A stretch of DNA of 64,000 nucleotides from the NCBI RefSeq assembly GCF_945906775.1, contig NZ_CAMDRE010000001.1, positions 1,054,001 through 1,118,000 of the forward strand, read 5' to 3'. The translations under genes and the position numbers were made by a program. A model generated the notes under the pieces. It saw nothing but the letters and a program-made list of their open reading frames with translations, searched no databases and had not been told where the DNA came from. Positions 60,795-64,000 of the stretch are shown one piece after another; the stretch's first letter is position 1; the number at the start of each line of letters is the position of its first letter. Source of the DNA: Citrobacter sp. Marseille-Q6884 (GTDB lineage Bacteria; Pseudomonadota; Gammaproteobacteria; Enterobacterales; Enterobacteriaceae).

Positions 60795-62177
60795 TTAAAG
60801 TTTTTTGGCTTTTTCTACGGCTTCGTCGATAGAACCAACCATGTAGAACGCCTGCTCTGGCAGGTGATCGTATTCACCTTCCATGATGCCTTTAAAGCCA
60901 CGGATGGTGTCTTTCAGGGAAACGTATTTACCCGGAGAACCGGTGAATACTTCCGCAACGAAGAACGGCTGGGACAGGAAGCGCTGAATCTTACGCGCAC
61001 GTGCTACCACCAGTTTATCTTCTTCAGACAGTTCATCCATACCCAGGATGGCGATGATGTCTTTCAGTTCCTGGTAACGCTGCAGCAGGGACTGTACGCC
61101 ACGCGCAGTGTCGTAGTGTTCCTGACCAACAACCAGCGGATCCAGCTGACGGCTGGTGGAGTCCAGCGGGTCAACGGCCGGGTAGATACCCAGAGATGCG
61201 ATCTGACGGCTCAGTACCACGGTTGCATCCAAGTGAGCAAAGGTGGTTGCTGGGGATGGGTCAGTCAAGTCATCCGCAGGTACGTATACCGCCTGAACGG
61301 AGGTGATAGAACCGGTTTTGGTAGAAGTGATACGTTCCTGAAGAACACCCATCTCTTCCGCCAGGGTCGGCTGGTAACCTACCGCTGATGGCATACGACC
61401 CAGCAGTGCAGATACTTCTGTACCGGCCAGGGTGTAACGATAGATGTTATCGACGAACAGCAGAACGTCACGACCTTCGTCACGGAATTTCTCAGCCATG
61501 GTCAGACCGGTCAGAGCAACGCGCAGACGGTTTCCCGGCGGCTCGTTCATCTGGCCATAAACCAGGGATACTTTATCCAGAACGTTGGAGTCGGTCATTT
61601 CGTGGTAGAAGTCGTTACCCTCACGAGTACGTTCACCAACACCCGCAAACACGGAGTAACCGGAGTGTTCGATCGCGATGTTACGGATCAGCTCCATCAT
61701 GTTTACGGTTTTACCTACACCCGCACCACCGAACAGACCAACTTTACCGCCCTTCGCGAACGGACACATCAGGTCGATAACTTTGATGCCGGTTTCCAGC
61801 AGTTCCTGAGAGCTGGACAGCTCTTCATAGGAAGGTGCTGCGCGGTGGATAGCCCAACGCTCTTCTTCACCGATATCGCCTTTCATGTCGATCGGGTGAC
61901 CCAGGACGTTCATGATACGACCCAGAGTTGCTTTACCTACCGGGACTTCGATCGGGTGCTCGAGGTCTTTTACTTCCAGACCACGACGCAGACCGTCGGA
62001 AGAACCCATGGCGATGGTACGTACGATACCGCCGCCGAGCTGTTGCTGAACTTCCAGCACCAGGCTCTCTTTACCATTCATAACCTCAAGAGCATCGTAC
62101 ACGCGCGGTACGGCATCCTGAGGGAATTCGACGTCAACCACGGCGCCGATTACCTGGACAATTTTTCCAGTAGCCAT
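60795..62177 (-). CDS. atpD: AtpD, F1 ATP synthase beta subunit
   Basis: A 460-residue catalytic subunit. P-loop GGAGVGKT near 150, catalytic Glu in GERTREGNDFYHEM, and PSAVGYQPTLAEEMG. Same length as E. coli. Forms the alpha3beta3 hexamer with AtpA on the cytoplasmic side. Confidence 0.98.
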   Translation of the reverse strand: MATGKIVQVIGAVVDVEFPQDAVPRVYDALEVMNGKESLVLEVQQQLGGGIVRTIAMGSSDGLRRGLEVKDLEHPIEVPVGKATLGRIMNVLGHPIDMKGDIGEEERWAIHRAAPSYEELSSSQELLETGIKVIDLMCPFAKGGKVGLFGGAGVGKTVNMMELIRNIAIEHSGYSVFAGVGERTREGNDFYHEMTDSNVLDKVSLVYGQMNEPPGNRLRVALTGLTMAEKFRDEGRDVLLFVDNIYRYTLAGTEVSALLGRMPSAVGYQPTLAEEMGVLQERITSTKTGSITSVQAVYVPADDLTDPSPATTFAHLDATVVLSRQIASLGIYPAVDPLDSTSRQLDPLVVGQEHYDTARGVQSLLQRYQELKDIIAILGMDELSEEDKLVVARARKIQRFLSQPFFVAEVFTGSPGKYVSLKDTIRGFKGIMEGEYDHLPEQAFYMVGSIDEAVEKAKKL

Positions 62178-62203
62178 CTTGAATCCTCTACGAATTAACC
62201 TGG

Positions 62204-63067
62204 TTATACCGCGGATGCACCACCGACGATTTCGGTGAGTTCCTGAGTAATGCTGGCCTGACGAGCTTTGTTGTATACCAACTGCAGCTCTTTAATCAGG
62301 CTGCCGCCATTGTCGGTCGCGGCTTTCATCGCCACCATACGTGCGGCCTGCTCGCTGGCCAGGTTTTCTACCACGCCCTGATAAACCTGAGATTCAACGT
62401 AACGACGCAGCAGGGTATCCAGCAGCGGTTTCGGGTCGGGTTCATACAGGTAATCCCAGGCTTTTTGTTTTAACTCTTCATCTTCTGATGCCGGTAAAGG
62501 CAGCAGCTGAGTCAGCGTCGGAACCTGAGACATGGTGTTAATAAATTTGTTGCTGACAACGTACAGTCTGTCCAGACGACCTTCATCGTAGGCCTGCAGC
62601 ATCACTTTAACCGGACCGATCAGTTCGGACAGGGAAGGGTTATCCCCCATACCGGTTACCTGAGCAACCACATTACCGCCAACGGAGTTAAAGAAAGACA
62701 CGCCTTTAGAGCCGATCATTGCGATATCGCACTGAACGCCTTTATCGGACCATGTTTTCATATCCGCCAGCAGTTTTTTGAACAGGTTAATGTTCAAGCC
62801 ACCGCACAGACCACGGTCGGTCGACACCACCAGGTAGCCCACGCGTTTAACGTCGCGTTCTTCCAGGTAAGGGTGCTTATATTCCAGATTACCATTCGCA
62901 AGGTGACCAATCACTTTGCGCATGGTCTCTGCATAAGGACGGCTGGCCGCCATGCGATCCTGCGATTTACGCATTTTGGAAGCGGCGACCATCTCCATCG
63001 CTTTAGTGATCTTCTGCGTGTTCTGGACGCTTGCGATCTTACTACGTATCTCTTTTGCGCCGGCCAT
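62204..63067 (-). CDS. atpG: AtpG, F1 ATP synthase gamma subunit
   Basis: A 287-residue central-stalk subunit with N- and C-terminal coiled-coil helices (EIRSKIASVQNTQKITKAMEMVAASKM and the C-terminal ITQELTEIVGGASAV). It turns within the alpha3beta3 ring. Same length as E. coli. 50 bases after atpA. Confidence 0.97.
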   Translation of the reverse strand: MAGAKEIRSKIASVQNTQKITKAMEMVAASKMRKSQDRMAASRPYAETMRKVIGHLANGNLEYKHPYLEERDVKRVGYLVVSTDRGLCGGLNINLFKKLLADMKTWSDKGVQCDIAMIGSKGVSFFNSVGGNVVAQVTGMGDNPSLSELIGPVKVMLQAYDEGRLDRLYVVSNKFINTMSQVPTLTQLLPLPASEDEELKQKAWDYLYEPDPKPLLDTLLRRYVESQVYQGVVENLASEQAARMVAMKAATDNGGSLIKELQLVYNKARQASITQELTEIVGGASAV

Positions 63068-63117
63068 GAGCTTCTCCTCAATGCCTTGCGGTCCGCCCTA
63101 AGACAGACCGCCAGACG

Positions 63118-64000
63118 TTACCAGGACTGGGTTGCTTTGAAGGAATCGAGGATAGCTTTCAGCTTGCCTTCGATTTCATCGTTATAGCTACCGGACTGGT
63201 TAATCTCTTGCATCAGCGGAGCGTGATCACGGTCAACGTAAGCCAGCAGAGCGGCTTCGAAGCTACCGATTTTCGCCAGTTCCACATCTTCGAGGTAACC
63301 GCGTTCAGCCGCAAACAGCACCACACCCTGCTGTGCAACAGACATTGGGGCATACTGTTTCTGCTTCAGCAGTTCAGTGACTTTCTGACCATGGCTCAGC
63401 TGCTTACGCGTAGCTTCATCCAGGTCGGAAGCGAACTGAGAAAACGCTGCCAGTTCACGATACTGTGCCAGTGCGGTACGAATACCACCGGACAGTTTCT
63501 TGATGATCTTGGTCTGCGCTGCGCCACCTACACGAGATACGGAGATCCCTGGGTTAACTGCCGGACGAATACCGGAGTTAAACAGGTTGGTTTCCAGGAA
63601 GATCTGACCATCGGTAATAGAAATTACGTTAGTCGGAACGAACGCAGAAACGTCACCCGCCTGGGTTTCGATAATCGGCAGAGCGGTCAGGGAGCCGGTT
63701 TTACCTTTAACTTCACCATTGGTGAATTTCTCAACGTATTCCGCGTTAACACGGGATGCGCGTTCCAGCAGACGGGAGTGGAGGTAAAATACGTCGCCCG
63801 GGAATGCTTCACGTCCTGGCGGACGACGGAGCAGCAGGGAAACCTGACGGTAAGCAACAGCCTGTTTAGACAGGTCATCGTAAACGATCAGTGCATCTTC
63901 ACCGCGGTCACGGAAGTATTCGCCCATTGCGCAACCGGCATATGGCGCCAGGTATTGCAGTGCAGCAGATTCAGACGCGGTTGCCACAACAACGATGGTG
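63118..64000 (-). CDS. atpA: AtpA, F1 ATP synthase alpha subunit (5' end missing)
   Basis: The C-terminal ~293 residues of the alpha subunit; the frame is open to the right edge (…TIVVVATASESAALQ), so the start and P-loop are outside. Seen: RDRGEDALIVYDDLSKQAVAYRQVSLLLRRPPGREAFPGD (in pieces), the arginine-finger region PGISVSRVGGAAQT, and the end DSFKATQSW. The remaining atp genes, and by synteny oriC, lie beyond. Confidence 0.97.
   Translation of the reverse strand, partial: TIVVVATASESAALQYLAPYAGCAMGEYFRDRGEDALIVYDDLSKQAVAYRQVSLLLRRPPGREAFPGDVFYLHSRLLERASRVNAEYVEKFTNGEVKGKTGSLTALPIIETQAGDVSAFVPTNVISITDGQIFLETNLFNSGIRPAVNPGISVSRVGGAAQTKIIKKLSGGIRTALAQYRELAAFSQFASDLDEATRKQLSHGQKVTELLKQKQYAPMSVAQQGVVLFAAERGYLEDVELAKIGSFEAALLAYVDRDHAPLMQEINQSGSYNDEIEGKLKAILDSFKATQSW

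Noticed and set aside
1..64000. CRISPR array, insertion sequence, prophage, tRNA or rRNA
   Set aside because: No repeat-spacer pattern, transposase, phage structural gene or RNA gene of these types was seen. The repeats found are ERIC, REP and the istR/tisB repeat.

Overview
The window is chromosomal DNA of an enterobacterium close to Escherichia, Salmonella and Citrobacter. Gene order follows the E. coli K-12 yic-uhp-ilvBN-emrD-yid-gyrB/dnaA-mnmE-pst-glm-atp stretch, and most proteins align over full length with E. coli products I recognise. Three differences from E. coli K-12 stand out: tnaCAB is absent between mnmE and mdtL, dsdCXA lies between emrD and yidF, and dinD lies between yidE and ibpB. 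Together these suggest Citrobacter or a near relative. The genus is an inference from layout only.

Left part (1-16.3 kb): a partial zinc-type dehydrogenase and an ABM-fold monooxygenase, then yicL, nlpA, a GNAT acetyltransferase, yicS, a family 1 6-phospho-beta-glucosidase, nepI, a HigB/HigA-type toxin-antitoxin pair with a clear operator array, yicN, the divergent adenine genes adeQ and ade, and the hexose-phosphate uptake and sensing cluster uhpT-uhpC-uhpB-uhpA.

Middle part (16.3-34.5 kb): ilvBN with leader peptide ivbL and an attenuator; the SOS toxin locus tisB with antisense RNA IstR-1 and a LexA box; an EamA transporter; emrD; a secreted family 5-like glycosidase; D-serine genes dsdC/dsdX/dsdA; yidF-yidG-yidH; yidE; dinD with a LexA-like site; small heat-shock genes ibpA/ibpB with a sigma-32 promoter and a ROSE-type thermometer; yidQ, yidR, yidA.

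Right part (34.5-64 kb): gyrB-recF-dnaN-dnaA on the minus strand, divergent from rpmH-rnpA-yidD-yidC-mnmE; then mdtL, yidZ, yieE, yieF, adeP (with a PurR-like box), yieH, the phosphate cluster pstSCAB-phoU with Pho boxes, glmS and glmU separated by an ERIC element, and atpC-atpD-atpG-atpA (atpA runs off the right edge). By synteny, oriC should lie a few kilobases beyond the right edge, not at dnaA.

The window is mostly well-known core genome and I see no large new system. The parts least explained by known genes are: the 723-base gap between glmU and atpC, which holds two perfect CRP-type palindromes and several tiny reading frames; the convergent overlap of emrD with a family 5-like glycosidase that seems to lack its nucleophile; the orphan cysteine-rich protein YidF; the nested operator of the toxin-antitoxin pair; and a 10-bp-arm hairpin in the uhpT leader. 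No tRNA, rRNA, insertion sequence, prophage or CRISPR array was seen.
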